This document shows, piece after piece, positions 53,702 to 63,255 of a DNA stretch of 64,000 nt. The notes beneath the pieces are model-generated. The model did not search any database. It was given only the letters and a program-made list of their open reading frames with translations, and was not told the DNA's origin. Position numbers and translations under genes: made by a program. The first letter of the stretch is position 1. Each line of letters begins with the position of its first letter. The DNA lies in contig NZ_CABGGS010000044.1 of NCBI RefSeq assembly GCF_902158555.1, positions 1 to 64,000 of the forward strand, in the 5' to 3' direction. The DNA comes from Klebsiella spallanzanii. GTDB lineage: Bacteria; Pseudomonadota; Gammaproteobacteria; Enterobacterales; Enterobacteriaceae.

Positions 53702-54205
53702 TCAGGCGTAGGTGTAGGTGACGTTAATCACTGCCTGAATAGTTCCCTGGGTGGCCCCGCCGTTGACCGTCAGCGCTCTGACCTGCAGCGGGAAGCTGGC
53801 GGACTGGGTTGCATCATCCACCTGGACCTCTTTTTTCGCGCCGGTATTCAACGTGGTACCGCCGTCATCCTGCAGTTCAAGCTGGATATTTCCTGCGGTA
53901 CCCTGATTTTTGTAGTAGCCAGTGGCATCTGCCGTGCCGCTGAAGCTGGCGGTAACCCGGGACGTGCCGACCGGGCAGTTGCTCAGGTTGAGCGCTACGC
54001 TGTGCCACGGCGAAGAGGAGCCGGCAGACACCAGACTAAAGGTGTAGAGGTCGCCGAGATCAACGGTGGCGTTAAGGGTGGAAACGGTACACGGTTTGGC
54101 CACCACTTTGCCGTTAACGGTAATGGTGACGTCGGCGGCCTGTAGCGTTGGGGTAGACGCTGCCAGCACCGTGGCCAGAAGCCACCCAGCGTGGGTAAAT
54201 TTCAT
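53702..54205 (-). CDS. fimG: Type 1 fimbrial adaptor FimG
   Basis: 167-residue minor pilin linking FimH to FimF in the fibrillum. Signal peptide about 1-23 (cut after LQA), mature start ADVTITVNGKVV with the alternating donor-strand segment, paired pilin cysteines (KPCTVST and LSNCPVGT) and the C-terminal VNVTYTYA chaperone-binding strand. Located 17 bases before fimH. Confidence 0.93.
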   Translation of the reverse strand: MKFTHAGWLLATVLAASTPTLQAADVTITVNGKVVAKPCTVSTLNATVDLGDLYTFSLVSAGSSSPWHSVALNLSNCPVGTSRVTASFSGTADATGYYKNQGTAGNIQLELQDDGGTTLNTGAKKEVQVDDATQSASFPLQVRALTVNGGATQGTIQAVINVTYTYA

Positions 54206-54217
54206 CAGAGCCTCCGC

Positions 54218-54751
54218 TTACTGAAATTCGAGAGTGAATGTTGCGGTTGCATTTACGTGTCCGGCGGTCACCGGTACCTGAGTGGCCATCAGTCGGGCAT
54301 AAAAGTTCAACGTGTTGGTCTGACCGGGGGTCAGCGTGGTCCACTGGATGGTGGATGATGTTGCGTTGAGCGGCAGCACTGCCTGCTGTGCGTCAAGGAT
54401 TTGCACGCCCATGCCCGCTGCGGCTGTCGCTCCGCCGTCGAGTTTTAGCAGCTCGGTATTGATGCTATCGGCAATACCAACAAAGCCTACCTTCACCGCC
54501 GTGACCGAGCTGCCGCAGGGCGAGAGAACAATGCGAAAGGGCACGAGGGGCGTGGTGGCTCCAGGCGTATGGAACTGCTTTGCGGCGTTATCCATCAGGT
54601 CAACGGTAAAATCCTTTGATTCAGCGGCGACGGCGCAGGCGTTATCGCGAACGTAGCCGCTGATGGTGATGGTGCTGTCCGCCGCTCTGGCGTTGGCAAC
54701 CGCCAGCGATATAACGGCGCTCAGCAGGTAAAGTGTTTTTCTCATCATCAT
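54218..54751 (-). CDS. fimF: Type 1 fimbrial adaptor FimF
   Basis: 177-residue minor pilin between the FimA rod and FimG. Signal peptide about 1-23, mature [20 protein letters not shown] with donor strand and first Cys, second Cys in LSPCGSS, and C-terminal FTLEFQ. Three tandem ATG codons at the start leave the exact initiation codon open by one or two residues. Twelve bases before fimG. Confidence 0.93.
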   Translation of the reverse strand: MMMRKTLYLLSAVISLAVANARAADSTITISGYVRDNACAVAAESKDFTVDLMDNAAKQFHTPGATTPLVPFRIVLSPCGSSVTAVKVGFVGIADSINTELLKLDGGATAAAGMGVQILDAQQAVLPLNATSSTIQWTTLTPGQTNTLNFYARLMATQVPVTAGHVNATATFTLEFQ

Positions 54752-54758
54752 GATTTCC

Positions 54759-57386
54759 TTAGCGGCACTCGGCTGACAGCTGGCTTAGCGTCTGGTTCTG
54801 GCTTTCTGGCGGCAGACTATAGTCGGCCTCGCAGCTGGCGTTCGGACCCTCGCCCCACTTCGCCCGTACTTTGCCGATCAGCGGCATTCCGCTCAGATAG
54901 ACCTGGCCGTTATCGGCGACGATGCTGCTGCCCTGGCTGCCATCCGCTGTGACCAGTGCGCCAAAGGGAACCGGCTTACCGTTATAGATAAGCGACATCA
55001 GCAGCTTGAGTCCGACGTGGGCCTTAAATTCAGCGCGGACAATCGCGCCGTGGGTCGGGACCACGCTGGCCACCGCATCGTCCAGATCGACGTTATCGGC
55101 AAGGCTGTTGGTGTTCAGCGCCACCCGGTTTTCCCTGTATTCGGTGGCATAGGGCAGCACGGCGTAACCGCGCCAGTCGGTCTGAACACCGGTCTGGTTT
55201 TCTACTTTTACCCCATCTGCACCAGGGGCTTTGATCAGCACGACGGTGTCATTCATTGGCTGACTCAGGGTGATACCGTCGGCGTGGGCCAGCACGCCGC
55301 CGCTCAGGCCGTAATAAAACTGCTTAATGTTATCGCTGTGGCTGTAACCCACGTTGGCGTTGCCGTAGCCGCCGCGATAGTTCAGTGCCGCATAGCCGGT
55401 ACCGCCGCTGTTGCCTTCGCCGCCGCCCGCGTAGCCGGTCTGCACGCTGTAGCTCAGGTTATTGTCCTCCAGTAGCGTGCCGTACAGGCCTGCGAGGCTG
55501 GTTGTTCTGCCGTTGAGATCGTTCGACATACTGTAGCTGGCGCTGGCATGCCGCCAGACGGATTTACTGTCCGAGCGCATCCAGTGGCTGAACGGAATAT
55601 TGACGTTGACCGCCAGCATCTGGTCACGTCCCTGCTGCCAGGCGTTTTTGGTCAGGCTGTAGCTCAATGTCCAGTTGATATCATCGATGGCGGCGTTCAG
55701 TCCGGCCTGTAGCTGCTGATCGGCCTTATCGGTGCCCCAGTAGGTCTGGTGGCTACCGCTCAGGTAGAAGGTGGCCGTACGCCCCAACTGCTGGGTGATA
55801 CTGGCCTGTATTTTTCCGCGCTTGTTGTAAGCGAGGTTGTAGTAGTCGGTGAACTTAGGCTTCACTTCAATCACGCCGTCCTGGGTCTCGACGTTGTAGC
55901 CGCTCATCCGACTGTAAGTGGTGTCAGCTAAGCTGAAATAGCCGCGCGTGGAGTAGCGGTAGCCCACCAGTTGAATATTGGTTCCGGTATCTGCCAGCGA
56001 TTTGTTATAGAGAAAACGTACCGATTGCCCCTGATGATCGCTGTCATCGGGCAGGGTGGCGTTGGCCTGAGTGATGTCCACAGACAGGGCACCCAGTTCG
56101 CCCATGTTTTTACCCACGCCGAGATTAAAGGCGCGATAGCGGTCCGCCAGTTGGGTACCGCCGTATAGCGTCCAGCCTGCTGGAAGCCCGTGCAGCAGCG
56201 TACCCTGGAAGAACTTTGGTTTTTCCTGCTGATTGCTACCGCTGCGGTACTCCCCGGCGGTGACGGCGTAGCGGGTATGACCTTCACGCTGGAGGACCGG
56301 AACGGAAGAGTAGGGGACGGTGAAAACCTGGCTGCTGCCGTCGGCCTCTTTGATGGTCACCTGCAGGTCGCCGCCGTTGCCTGCAGCATAAAGATCGTTG
56401 ATGGTGAACGGGCCTGGCGGTACCGTACTCTGGTAGATCTCATAGCCGTTCTGTTTCACGGAGACCTGGGCCGTGCCGCGGGCGATCCCATGGATCGCCG
56501 GAGCAAATCCCTTCTGGCTGTCCGGCAGCATATTGTCATCGGAGGCGAGCTGCGCGCCGCGGAAGTTGATGCCATCAAAAACATCGCCGTTGGTATAGCT
56601 GTCGCCCATGGTCAGGCGCGAACGGAGCGCGGTGATATCGCGCTCAAGCCAGGTGTTGATGTGTTGCCACTTGTTTTCATTGGTCGACGAGCTGCCGCTG
56701 CTGCTGTAGCTCCAGGTAGTATTGTCACGTAGACGCCACGCACCGAGGTTCAGCCCGCTTTGCAGGTTCAGGTAAGCGTAGTTGCTGCTGCCGCTTACAC
56801 CATTGTGGACGTTGTTGCCGGTGAAGTTGTAGTTCAGCAGCCCGGCGTTAATTCCGTGGTCCCAGAGTTCAGGCGGAATATAGCCACGCGCTTGATTCCC
56901 CATAAACACCTGAGGAATGGTCAGATAAAGCCGCTGCTGACCGACGTCAAAGCGGGTAGTGGCATCTTTGATCAATTCAGTTAATGGTACGCAGGTATCA
57001 GACGCCAGTGCGCCCATACCTGGGATGGCAGGTGTATTCACTCCCATGCTGTTAAGCTGCCCGCGGGTGAGGCAGGGCGTCAATCCATGGCCGTTTTCAC
57101 CAGCATTAAAGGTGATATCGCGGGTGGTCATATACCCGTCATTCAGGTAAATATCCGCGCGATAGGTTCCCGGCGGCAGTTCCTGGCCTTTTTCAAAACC
57201 GGACAGATCCGCCACGGCAGCGGGATCGTCCGCCAGGAAACGTGGGTTGAAATAGAGTTCTGCCTGCGCGGAAAATACGGGTGAGGCAAGTAAAAAGGCA
57301 ATGGGGATCTGCGCGAATATGCGCGCAGATCCTGGAGTCATACGCCGGGTATCCAAACGGTCAAGTCCATATTTAAGATGTGACAT
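54759..57386 (-). CDS. fimD: Type 1 fimbrial outer-membrane usher FimD
   Basis: 875-residue usher: signal peptide about 1-42, N-terminal chaperone-binding domain ([20 protein letters not shown]), a 24-strand barrel with a plug domain, and two C-terminal domains ending QLSAECR. Assembles the pilus and secretes subunits delivered by FimC. The conserved N-domain Cys pair appears in TPCLTRGQL and DTCVPL. Length and sequence follow E. coli FimD closely. Confidence 0.97.
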   Translation of the reverse strand: MSHLKYGLDRLDTRRMTPGSARIFAQIPIAFLLASPVFSAQAELYFNPRFLADDPAAVADLSGFEKGQELPPGTYRADIYLNDGYMTTRDITFNAGENGHGLTPCLTRGQLNSMGVNTPAIPGMGALASDTCVPLTELIKDATTRFDVGQQRLYLTIPQVFMGNQARGYIPPELWDHGINAGLLNYNFTGNNVHNGVSGSSNYAYLNLQSGLNLGAWRLRDNTTWSYSSSGSSSTNENKWQHINTWLERDITALRSRLTMGDSYTNGDVFDGINFRGAQLASDDNMLPDSQKGFAPAIHGIARGTAQVSVKQNGYEIYQSTVPPGPFTINDLYAAGNGGDLQVTIKEADGSSQVFTVPYSSVPVLQREGHTRYAVTAGEYRSGSNQQEKPKFFQGTLLHGLPAGWTLYGGTQLADRYRAFNLGVGKNMGELGALSVDITQANATLPDDSDHQGQSVRFLYNKSLADTGTNIQLVGYRYSTRGYFSLADTTYSRMSGYNVETQDGVIEVKPKFTDYYNLAYNKRGKIQASITQQLGRTATFYLSGSHQTYWGTDKADQQLQAGLNAAIDDINWTLSYSLTKNAWQQGRDQMLAVNVNIPFSHWMRSDSKSVWRHASASYSMSNDLNGRTTSLAGLYGTLLEDNNLSYSVQTGYAGGGEGNSGGTGYAALNYRGGYGNANVGYSHSDNIKQFYYGLSGGVLAHADGITLSQPMNDTVVLIKAPGADGVKVENQTGVQTDWRGYAVLPYATEYRENRVALNTNSLADNVDLDDAVASVVPTHGAIVRAEFKAHVGLKLLMSLIYNGKPVPFGALVTADGSQGSSIVADNGQVYLSGMPLIGKVRAKWGEGPNASCEADYSLPPESQNQTLSQLSAECR

Positions 57387-57460
57387 AGTCCCTCCGGTCC
57401 AAAGTCGCCCGGCAATCGGTATTTTTATCGTTCAAGGGGAGAGCGCTGCTCCCCAGTTAA

Positions 57461-58183
57461 TTACTGCATTACGCCTTTCATTCGCGGGGTCAGCGCGCCG
57501 TAGTCGTTAATGGTCCGGTAGGTAATCTCGCTACCTGCATCGGACGGCAAACTGACGCTGGCTTCACCCATCGGTGGGACTAGCGCATTTTTAAGCACTC
57601 GGGTACCGGCATTGAGTTCAGTAACCGTCAGGTAGTAAGGGGTAGGGTTGATCAGCGTGAGCGAGCCTGCGCTACGGCGAAATTTTAGCTTTTCAGCGGC
57701 CTGATCGGGCGGCAGAGCCAGTTTTGCCGGGCGGTAATAGAGCTTGATACGGCTAATAATCGCCAGCTGCAGGGTGTTATCGCTGAGCTTCGATTTGTCC
57801 ATGGACGGAATCGCTTTGACGTTCATCCAGAACAGTGTTTCCCGATCTTGCGGTAGCTGGTTATTCGTCGCATCGAGGATACGCAAGGTATTCTCTTTTT
57901 TCCCCTGCATGGCAAACAGCGGTGGGGTGATGACAAAACGCCCGTCTTTTGCGCCATCGGCATTCTCGACCCATGACTGAATCAGATAGGTGTTGTCGTC
58001 GTTATTGGTGACCGCCAACTGAGCTTGTTTCTGTCCGGCCGGGTAGATGACCCTGGTTGCGCCCAGCGCTACGCCTGCTTGGGCCTGTGCGGTAAAACCG
58101 GTGGTTGCGATCAGTAAAAGTCCTGCCAGTAAACCGCGCACGGTACCCAGTGTATTTTTCATGCTTACCTCTTTATTACTCAC
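57461..58183 (-). CDS. fimC: Type 1 fimbrial periplasmic chaperone FimC
   Basis: 240-residue PapD-like chaperone with two immunoglobulin domains. Signal peptide about 1-36; mature GVALGATRVIYPAGQKQAQL. The G1 donor strand NTLQLAIISRIKLYYRP carries the alternating hydrophobic residues that complete pilin folds, and the subunit-anchoring Arg and Lys are in TRVIYP and RIKLYYRP. Nearly identical to E. coli FimC in the core. 74 bases before fimD. Confidence 0.97.
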   Translation of the reverse strand: MSNKEVSMKNTLGTVRGLLAGLLLIATTGFTAQAQAGVALGATRVIYPAGQKQAQLAVTNNDDNTYLIQSWVENADGAKDGRFVITPPLFAMQGKKENTLRILDATNNQLPQDRETLFWMNVKAIPSMDKSKLSDNTLQLAIISRIKLYYRPAKLALPPDQAAEKLKFRRSAGSLTLINPTPYYLTVTELNAGTRVLKNALVPPMGEASVSLPSDAGSEITYRTINDYGALTPRMKGVMQ

Positions 58184-58208
58184 TGTTATTTCCTGTTACC
58201 GGCACTGA

Positions 58209-58745
58209 TTACTGGTAGGTCAGGGAGAACCAGGCCTGAGCATTTGCAGCTCCTCCGGTGACCTGATTCCCGGTGGAACGGTATTTAGCGACAAAATGCA
58301 GCGTGGTCGGGCCCGTATGCAGCTGTGTCCATGAAACTGGTGGCGCATTGAGTGGGATCAGACTGCCTGCTTTATCAAACAGGGCAACGCCAATGCCGGT
58401 AGCGATCCCTGGCCCCTCGCCCACCGAGAGCACGTCCGGGTTTTTACCATCGGCGACGCCGTGAAATGCCACGCCAACGCGCTGGCTCACGGCGGTACTG
58501 CACTCCTGTAGGTGAATATCGAAAGGGACAGGATTGGTATCCTCTCCCGCAGAATGAAACCGATTACTGCTGATTTGCCCCATATTGACCGTCATCTGTC
58601 GGTCACCCGCTTCAACGCGGCAGGACTCGGCAATGACTATCCCCTGGAAACGCATGCTCCCTCCTGGCAACATCACGTCCCACTGACCGGCTAGCGCCAG
58701 CGGTGGTAGCAAAAATATCAACAGACCCGACTTCATCTTTTGCAT
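58209..58745 (-). CDS. fimI: Fimbrin-like protein FimI
   Basis: 178-residue minor pilin thought to terminate or anchor the rod. Signal peptide about 1-19 (ending LALAG), pilin cysteines in AESCRVEAG and LQECSTA, and C-terminal [11 protein letters not shown] 58745 is chosen because GGGGTG lies at the right distance; an upstream in-frame ATG (58781) would extend the protein without a signal-peptide start. Between fimA and fimC as in other fim operons. Confidence 0.9.
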   Translation of the reverse strand: MQKMKSGLLIFLLPPLALAGQWDVMLPGGSMRFQGIVIAESCRVEAGDRQMTVNMGQISSNRFHSAGEDTNPVPFDIHLQECSTAVSQRVGVAFHGVADGKNPDVLSVGEGPGIATGIGVALFDKAGSLIPLNAPPVSWTQLHTGPTTLHFVAKYRSTGNQVTGGAANAQAWFSLTYQ

Positions 58746-58816
58746 CGTTATCACCCCAGTCTTATTCGGATAACGGGCCATCCTGGCCCGACATGCTTCC
58801 TTGCCTGATGAAGATA

Positions 58817-59362
58817 TTATTCGTACTGAACTTTAAAGGTTGCGTCAGCGTTAGCGGTACCGGCAGTTGCCGCGCCAGTGGCGAAGTAGCGAGCCTGGAA
58901 TGGGATGACGTTGGTGCCATTGCTCAGCGTGGTTTGTGCGCCGAAGCTTGCGCCATCCAGTGCCAGCGGGGTACCGGTACGGTCAAGGATCTGTACGCCG
59001 ACGTTAGTTGCGCCGCCCGCTGCGGAACCTTGCAGCGCCAGTACGGTTGGGTTGGTGCTATTGATCGCCGTGCCGGCAAAAGCAATGGCTGCTTTCTCGG
59101 AAACGGTGATATCACAATCATTCAGCTGAATGTTGAAGCCAACAGGAGAGCTGGTGCTGCCCGCTGTAGCGAGTTTCGCAGAACGAACCTGGCCTAACTG
59201 AACGGTCTGGTCGAGAGAACCAGCATCAACTGCGCAGGCTGCGTTAACGACTTCACCCTTAAAATGTACCGTGCCGCCGTTTACCGTAACGGGATCGGCC
59301 GCCAGGGCTGCAGCAGAGCTCAGGGACAGTGCTGAAAAAACGATAAGTGCTAATTTGTTCAT
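58817..59362 (-). CDS. fimA: Type 1 fimbrial major subunit FimA
   Basis: 181-residue rod pilin. Signal peptide 1-22 (cut after ALA), mature [20 protein letters not shown] with the donor strand; disulfide cysteines in NAACAVDAG and LNDCDIT; C-terminal ATFKVQYE. First structural gene, with strong CAGGAG before the ATG. Instead of the fimS invertible promoter and fimB/fimE, it is preceded at 40 bases by a LuxR-type gene on the same strand, so expression probably depends on read-through from that gene or on a promoter inside it. Confidence 0.96.
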   Translation of the reverse strand: MNKLALIVFSALSLSSAAALAADPVTVNGGTVHFKGEVVNAACAVDAGSLDQTVQLGQVRSAKLATAGSTSSPVGFNIQLNDCDITVSEKAAIAFAGTAINSTNPTVLALQGSAAGGATNVGVQILDRTGTPLALDGASFGAQTTLSNGTNVIPFQARYFATGAATAGTANADATFKVQYE

Positions 59363-59390
59363 GGTAAATCTCCTGTTTATTAAATAATCC

Positions 59391-59405
59391 TGAAGCTGAG
59401 CTTCA
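59391..59405. repeat. Small perfect inverted repeat between the LuxR gene and fimA
   Basis: TGAAGCT and AGCTTCA flank a single G; the repeat overlaps the stop codon of the LuxR-type gene and lies 29 bases before the fimA ATG. It could be an operator, or a weak hairpin that sets the ratio of regulator to pilin mRNA. Confidence 0.5.
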
Positions 59406-59921
59406 CTTAAAAAAACATTTGTTGTTAAAAAATAACTTTTGAAACGTAATCCTATTTCTACAACCTAATTTATTCATCAGGTTGCGGCGGTGCGTATAAA
59501 TAGTCTTAAGCTTCACGCCAAACTCTTCTGCGATCTCCTGGTTACTTTCCCCTCTGCTCAACATACTTAACATCTGCTTTTCTCGCAGACTCAGATGGAA
59601 TTTTGTATGATAGTTTCCTGACATCTCTTTCTTTAAGAAGAAATTCAGGATGCTCTTTGTATTACTCTTTTTGTCTAATACCGTTATTTTTTCAAATAAC
59701 TCTGACTTATAAAAAGCTAAGTCGCTGGATGCAAACGCAACAATGTTCTTATTCGAAAAATAAATCCACTCCGAACCTGAAAGATCGTTGGAGTCCAGAT
59801 CTATAATCAAAAAGAAATTTTCAATAAACTCTACCCCAAGCAATTCAATCAGGCCCAGAGTAAAATATTTATCCTTAGATAAAATATTAGTTGATAGATT
59901 CATATCTGAACACAATCTCAT
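59403..59921 (-). CDS. LuxR/NarL-type HTH regulator upstream of fimA
   Basis: 172 residues: an N-terminal region of about 105 residues without a recognisable receiver (no phospho-acceptor pattern) and a C-terminal LuxR HTH at about 112-160 ([20 protein letters not shown], then [20 protein letters not shown]). AT-rich compared with the fim genes. Same strand as fimA, 40 bases apart, so probably the first gene of the fim transcript. ATG 59921 has AAGG upstream. It is the likely local activator of the fimbrial operon in place of the FimB/FimE switch (inference). Confidence 0.82.
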   Translation of the reverse strand: MRLCSDMNLSTNILSKDKYFTLGLIELLGVEFIENFFLIIDLDSNDLSGSEWIYFSNKNIVAFASSDLAFYKSELFEKITVLDKKSNTKSILNFFLKKEMSGNYHTKFHLSLREKQMLSMLSRGESNQEIAEEFGVKLKTIYTHRRNLMNKLGCRNRITFQKLFFNNKCFFK

Positions 59922-60712
59922 CCTTGGCTTGACCTTTTATTGATCGTTAATAAAACCATTCAGCGAATTGAGAGTAATCTATCATTGCCCACCTCAATGA
60001 GGCATATGGCGAATGGCCTAAAAGATTTAACACCCGCTAAGCACGTAGTGAATGGAGCTTTGTTTGTATTTTTTAGTGTTTCATTGGTGTTAAATGTCGT
60101 CAATTAATTTTTTTGCAGATGTTTATAAAAATAGAATGATAGGGTTTGTTTATCATTCTTGCTGCAAACAATAGGCACACTCTTTGTATTGGAATTTTCT
60201 TAGGGAAAATTCCTTGTTGCAGACATATGTTTTTTATCTTCAGCCGTCTGTGTTGCTTTTAACTGCTTCTAAATATCCATGCAAAGATGCTTGTGAAATA
60301 CATTTTTCGATATCTTTAGAAATCTAATTCTGAAGATGAAAAGTATAATTGAGAATATTATCTTTTATTATGCAGTTAATTACGTAATGTTATTATTATC
60401 CCATCATCTATTTGCTCTCACTTTTCATCGTTGCCAGAGGATTTCTTGTTCAGCCTTCCTGAAAGCTCCGGTGGTTTGACCATATTGTTTTCTGTATATG
60501 GTGAGCTCCGATGAGTCAGGCGGCGCCCCTTGTTTCGATGAGGACAATAATACCATTGTATTTTTTTTTAGTTATATGTATTCTGTTTTTTCGATTTTTA
60601 GATGTTATAATTCAATTTACAAGAAAAATACAAGTGGATTCAGCATAAAACTCTGCTTATGCCGGTTCAATGCGGATTGTGTGCGTCTGAGGATTATTTG
60701 TAAGGCTAGTAT
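59922..60712. promoter_or_regulatory. Structured AT-rich regulatory region between the fim operon and the MarT-like gene
   Basis: 790 bases, strongly AT-rich, with no convincing gene. It carries perfect inverted repeats: AGAATGATA / TATCATTCT at 60133-60159 (9-base spacer); GGAATTTTC / GAAAATTCC at 60191-60213 (5-base spacer), nested inside CTGCAA / TTGCAG (60162-60167 and 60217-60222); and ACCATAT / ATATGGT at 60479-60502. It must hold the promoters of both divergent operons. I did not find the fimS repeat TTGGGGCCA. Confidence 0.65.
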
Positions 60713-61534
60713 ATGATCTACAAAATTCAAGGTTCGATACATTTCAGGAGCGATGATGGGCTGGTATGGCTTGATGACGACTCTCACTTCATGCTAACAG
60801 CAACGACAAGCCGCCTGCTTAAATTCCTGTTAGACCATAAAGAGCGTGTGGTTTATCGGGATGAGATCCTTGAAAAAGTCTGGGATGCGCATGGGTTACG
60901 CACTTCCAGCCATAGCCTTAACAAGTATATTTCGGACCTGAGAGCCGTATTGCGGAATATGGGGTGTGCCGAAGAGGTTATCGTTACCGTACCCAAAGTT
61001 GGGTTTAGGGTCGCTGAAAGCATTCTTATCGAAATAGTCGATAATTCGATTCTCGCAGTGGGCAGCGAAAGCAGTACCAGGAACGACAATTTACTCGGCA
61101 AGAGCAGCGAAGATCAGGGAAAATCTAAATCCTCTAAGGGCGTGGCGAAAAAAGCCGGTTACGCGTTTCTTGCGCTATGTACTTTGGTTCTCCTTCTCTT
61201 AAGCGTTAAAACTGATTTTTATCGCCAACTTTTTTCGGCAGATCAGGACGAGGTCTATTACCTCGGGGATATTGATTCTTGCCCGGTCAGAAGCTTTAGC
61301 GCTATACCGGGTGAACAAAAGCAGAAAATGATGGATCTGGCCCAGCAGCTTATCGCAAAACAGGGAATGCATTGCTCAGGCAACGGCGTTTTCTACTTTA
61401 GTGTCTCTGAGTCGGTATTAAAAGGATATGAGGGAAGAGGATTTTTGGCCCACTGCATCTACTCGAATGCAAAGAAGAAAGATTTTTATTCATGTGAGAA
61501 CTACTATAGGCCAGATTATGAAATTACAAAGTAA
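60713..61534 (+). CDS. MarT/CadC/ToxR-type membrane-bound transcriptional regulator
   Basis: 273 residues. Residues about 1-105 form an OmpR/PhoB-type winged helix (TATTSRLLKFLLDHKERVVY, then SHSLNKYISDLRAVLRNMGC and PKVGFRV). A basic linker leads to one membrane helix (about 148-165), then a periplasmic domain of about 105 residues with several Cys (DSCPV, GMHCSGN, AHCIYS, YSCENYY) that could form disulfides. This is the ToxR/CadC layout: membrane-tethered regulators sensing periplasmic signals. The partner gene overlaps its 3' end by 17 bases, as marT-fidL does in Salmonella. Divergent from the fim operon. Confidence 0.85.
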   Translation: MIYKIQGSIHFRSDDGLVWLDDDSHFMLTATTSRLLKFLLDHKERVVYRDEILEKVWDAHGLRTSSHSLNKYISDLRAVLRNMGCAEEVIVTVPKVGFRVAESILIEIVDNSILAVGSESSTRNDNLLGKSSEDQGKSKSSKGVAKKAGYAFLALCTLVLLLLSVKTDFYRQLFSADQDEVYYLGDIDSCPVRSFSAIPGEQKQKMMDLAQQLIAKQGMHCSGNGVFYFSVSESVLKGYEGRGFLAHCIYSNAKKKDFYSCENYYRPDYEITK

Positions 61535-62003
61535 ACTTAATAAAAGAAACATTTATATATTATCTTTTGCTTTGTTTATTACTGTTGTTTTTGGTTGGCT
61601 AATGTATTTCTTCCATCACAAAAGTGATTTTGATTGCTCGGCCAATCTGAGAATTGAATCCGGCGCATCTGGTTTTGACGCAAACTTTAAAACTTTCTTG
61701 CTGATGCGGGGAAACAACTCCGGGTATTTTGATGTATCCGGTAAGGTGGTGATTGGTGATGTGAAGTACAACGTGCAGAGATCGTACCATTTCAATTATG
61801 AAAAGAAAGAAAACAACATTTACCACCTGACCAATACCACGGTTTCGAAGAGGGATGCGGACAACATGATTGAGGGCATGATGCAAAAGGTGTTTTTTAG
61901 TCCCGATCCGGATTCCGGGCGCTATATCAAGATTCAAAAGATGAAAAACGCCTGGATCGTCCAAAGCCTGTATTCACCGTCGTTTATATGCGTATCTAAT
62001 TGA
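61518..62003 (+). CDS. FidL-like membrane-anchored periplasmic protein
   Basis: 161 residues: N-terminal cytoplasmic tail, one membrane helix (about 12-31, IYILSFALFITVVFGWLMYF) and a periplasmic domain with two Cys (near residues 40 and 158) that may pair. Resembles FidL-like proteins, encoded next to MarT-type regulators; like ToxS for ToxR they probably stabilise the partner's periplasmic domain. ATG 61518 lies inside the end of the regulator gene in another frame, suggesting coupled translation; the longer frame from 61428 would be mostly antisense-like noise. Confidence 0.78.
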   Translation: MKLQSKLNKRNIYILSFALFITVVFGWLMYFFHHKSDFDCSANLRIESGASGFDANFKTFLLMRGNNSGYFDVSGKVVIGDVKYNVQRSYHFNYEKKENNIYHLTNTTVSKRDADNMIEGMMQKVFFSPDPDSGRYIKIQKMKNAWIVQSLYSPSFICVSN

Positions 62004-62465
62004 TTTTCACTGAGGAGAGTCAGAAAGCCGGCATCGGTTCTTCCACGTTCAGAGCAGCCAGAGGCTGAGTGTCCGATCCTCAGGCATGGCGCCTGAGCAA
62101 ATCTTTTCTTTTACCATCAGCGGACCGGGCCAGCCGCACGATGCTGTCTACGGATGATGACTTTCGTTTGATGACGAGAAAGAAGCGCCTGATATACCAT
62201 GACGGCCACCTTCCACCCGCACCAACTTTTGCCAACGCCAGATCGCATTGCGGTTAAGGCCATCCTTTACCCGCCCACATCCCACCCGCCGCTTATGCGG
62301 CCTGAACCGTAAAACGATGAAAAGCTTTCACGCTCTTCAATCAATAGCGGGAATGCGCCTTCCGTTTCCCGATGAAGGGACATGCGTTTTGTCCGGCAGG
62401 GCGTCATTATCTGCACTATCGATTTGCATCTATATAGCTCGTAATATATATTTTGAGGAGGTCCT
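62004..62465. other. Intergenic region, no gene seen
   Basis: About 460 bases between the FidL-like gene and the HigB-like toxin. Short frames exist but none has a credible start or composition. CTCAGGC / GCCTGAG at 62079-62097 is a perfect 7-bp hairpin that may act as a transcription end, though without a T run. The promoter of the toxin-antitoxin pair should lie near 62400-62455, where the sequence turns AT-rich (TATATAGCTCGTAATATATA). Confidence 0.45.
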
Positions 62466-62819
62466 GTGTGGACAATTAAGACGACAGATCGTTTTGATGC
62501 TTGGCTCAGTGCGCTTTGTGCAACCGAGCGGGCCTGCGTACTGGCATCACTACTTGTTCTGCGGGAAAAGGGGCCGGGACTGCCCAGACCTTACGCCGAC
62601 GCGCTCAAAGGTTCCTGCTACCGGAACATGAAAGAGCTGCACGTTCAGAGTCGTGGCGATCCGATACGGGGGTTTTTCGCCTTCGATCCTCAGCGAACGG
62701 GCATTTTACTATGCGCTGGTAACAAGGTTGGTAATGAAAAACGTTTTTATGATCGGATGATCCCGGTTGCCGACCAGGAATACGCAGATTATCTGAATAC
62801 GTTAGAGAATAAGGGGTAA
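62466..62819 (+). CDS. HigB/RelE-superfamily toxin (phage Gp49-like)
   Basis: 117-residue member of the RelE/HigB mRNA interferase group: WTIKTTDRFDAWLSALCATE, ADALKGSCYRNMKELHVQSR, PIRGFFAFDPQRTGILLCAG and NKVGNEKRFYDRMIPVAD follow the Gp49-like pattern. These toxins cut mRNA at the ribosome. GTG start with GAGGAGG four bases upstream. The toxin gene precedes the antitoxin gene by four bases, the higBA order. Confidence 0.87.
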   Translation: MWTIKTTDRFDAWLSALCATERACVLASLLVLREKGPGLPRPYADALKGSCYRNMKELHVQSRGDPIRGFFAFDPQRTGILLCAGNKVGNEKRFYDRMIPVADQEYADYLNTLENKG

Positions 62820-62823
62820 CACA

Positions 62824-63126
62824 ATGGGCAGAACGCTCGAACAGATTCTTGGGGATGAAAAACCGGACGTAGTGGCTGACGCTCAGGCGATGGCGATGGA
62901 CATCTTGCTTAACATCCATCTTGCCGAACTGCGTGAGAAGGTACAGAAAACGCAGGTAGAAATGGCGCAGGCTCTGGGCATCCGACAGCCTACCGTCGCC
63001 AGCATGGAAAAGCCGGGGCGCGATCTGAAATTGTCTACGCTTAAGCGCTACGTAGAGGCTGCTGGCGGTAAACTGCGTCTGGATGTGGAGCTACCCGATG
63101 GTTCTCACTACGGTTTTGCCCTGTAA
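62824..63126 (+). CDS. HigA-type XRE antitoxin
   Basis: 100 residues with a C-terminal HTH (KTQVEMAQALGIRQPTVASM, about residues 42-62) and an N-terminal toxin-binding part. It should neutralise the upstream toxin and repress the shared promoter. Four bases after the toxin stop codon. Confidence 0.88.
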   Translation: MGRTLEQILGDEKPDVVADAQAMAMDILLNIHLAELREKVQKTQVEMAQALGIRQPTVASMEKPGRDLKLSTLKRYVEAAGGKLRLDVELPDGSHYGFAL

Positions 63127-63217
63127 ATAGCGGTGCTTTGCTTAAGGGGAGCGTGAATGCAGGCTGGAGGCCATTCTGAGCTGATGTTTTTGAGGTGACA
63201 GACAGATACAGAAAAGC

Positions 63218-63248
63218 AAAAAGCCTGCTTAGTTTCCTAAGCAGGCTT
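63218..63248 (-). terminator. tRNA-Asn-type terminator remnant
   Basis: AAGCCTGCTTAG (63221-63232) pairs perfectly with CTAAGCAGGCTT (63237-63248); on the minus strand a T run follows. It lies seven bases beyond the tRNA-Asn-like 3' end and is in the position of a tRNA gene terminator. It could also end the higBA transcript. Confidence 0.75.
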
Positions 63249-63255
63249 CTTAAAT

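Noticed and set aside
60201-60215. RcsAB box in the fim control region
   Set aside because: Only the GAAxATTCCT core matches (about 9 of 14 positions) and the site lies within a longer perfect palindrome, so I mention it only as a possibility.
59363-60712. Possible fimS-type invertible promoter
   Set aside because: I looked for paired TTGGGGCCA-like repeats about 300 bases apart and found none; the repeats present are local palindromes with short spacers.
60498-60716. 72-codon frame in the fim regulatory region
   Set aside because: No Shine-Dalgarno, AT-biased composition, and it overlaps the MarT-like start; better read as control DNA.
62004-62465. Several 60-130 codon frames between the FidL-like gene and the toxin gene
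   Set aside because: Low-complexity translations with no start signals; the longest one overlaps the toxin gene in another frame.
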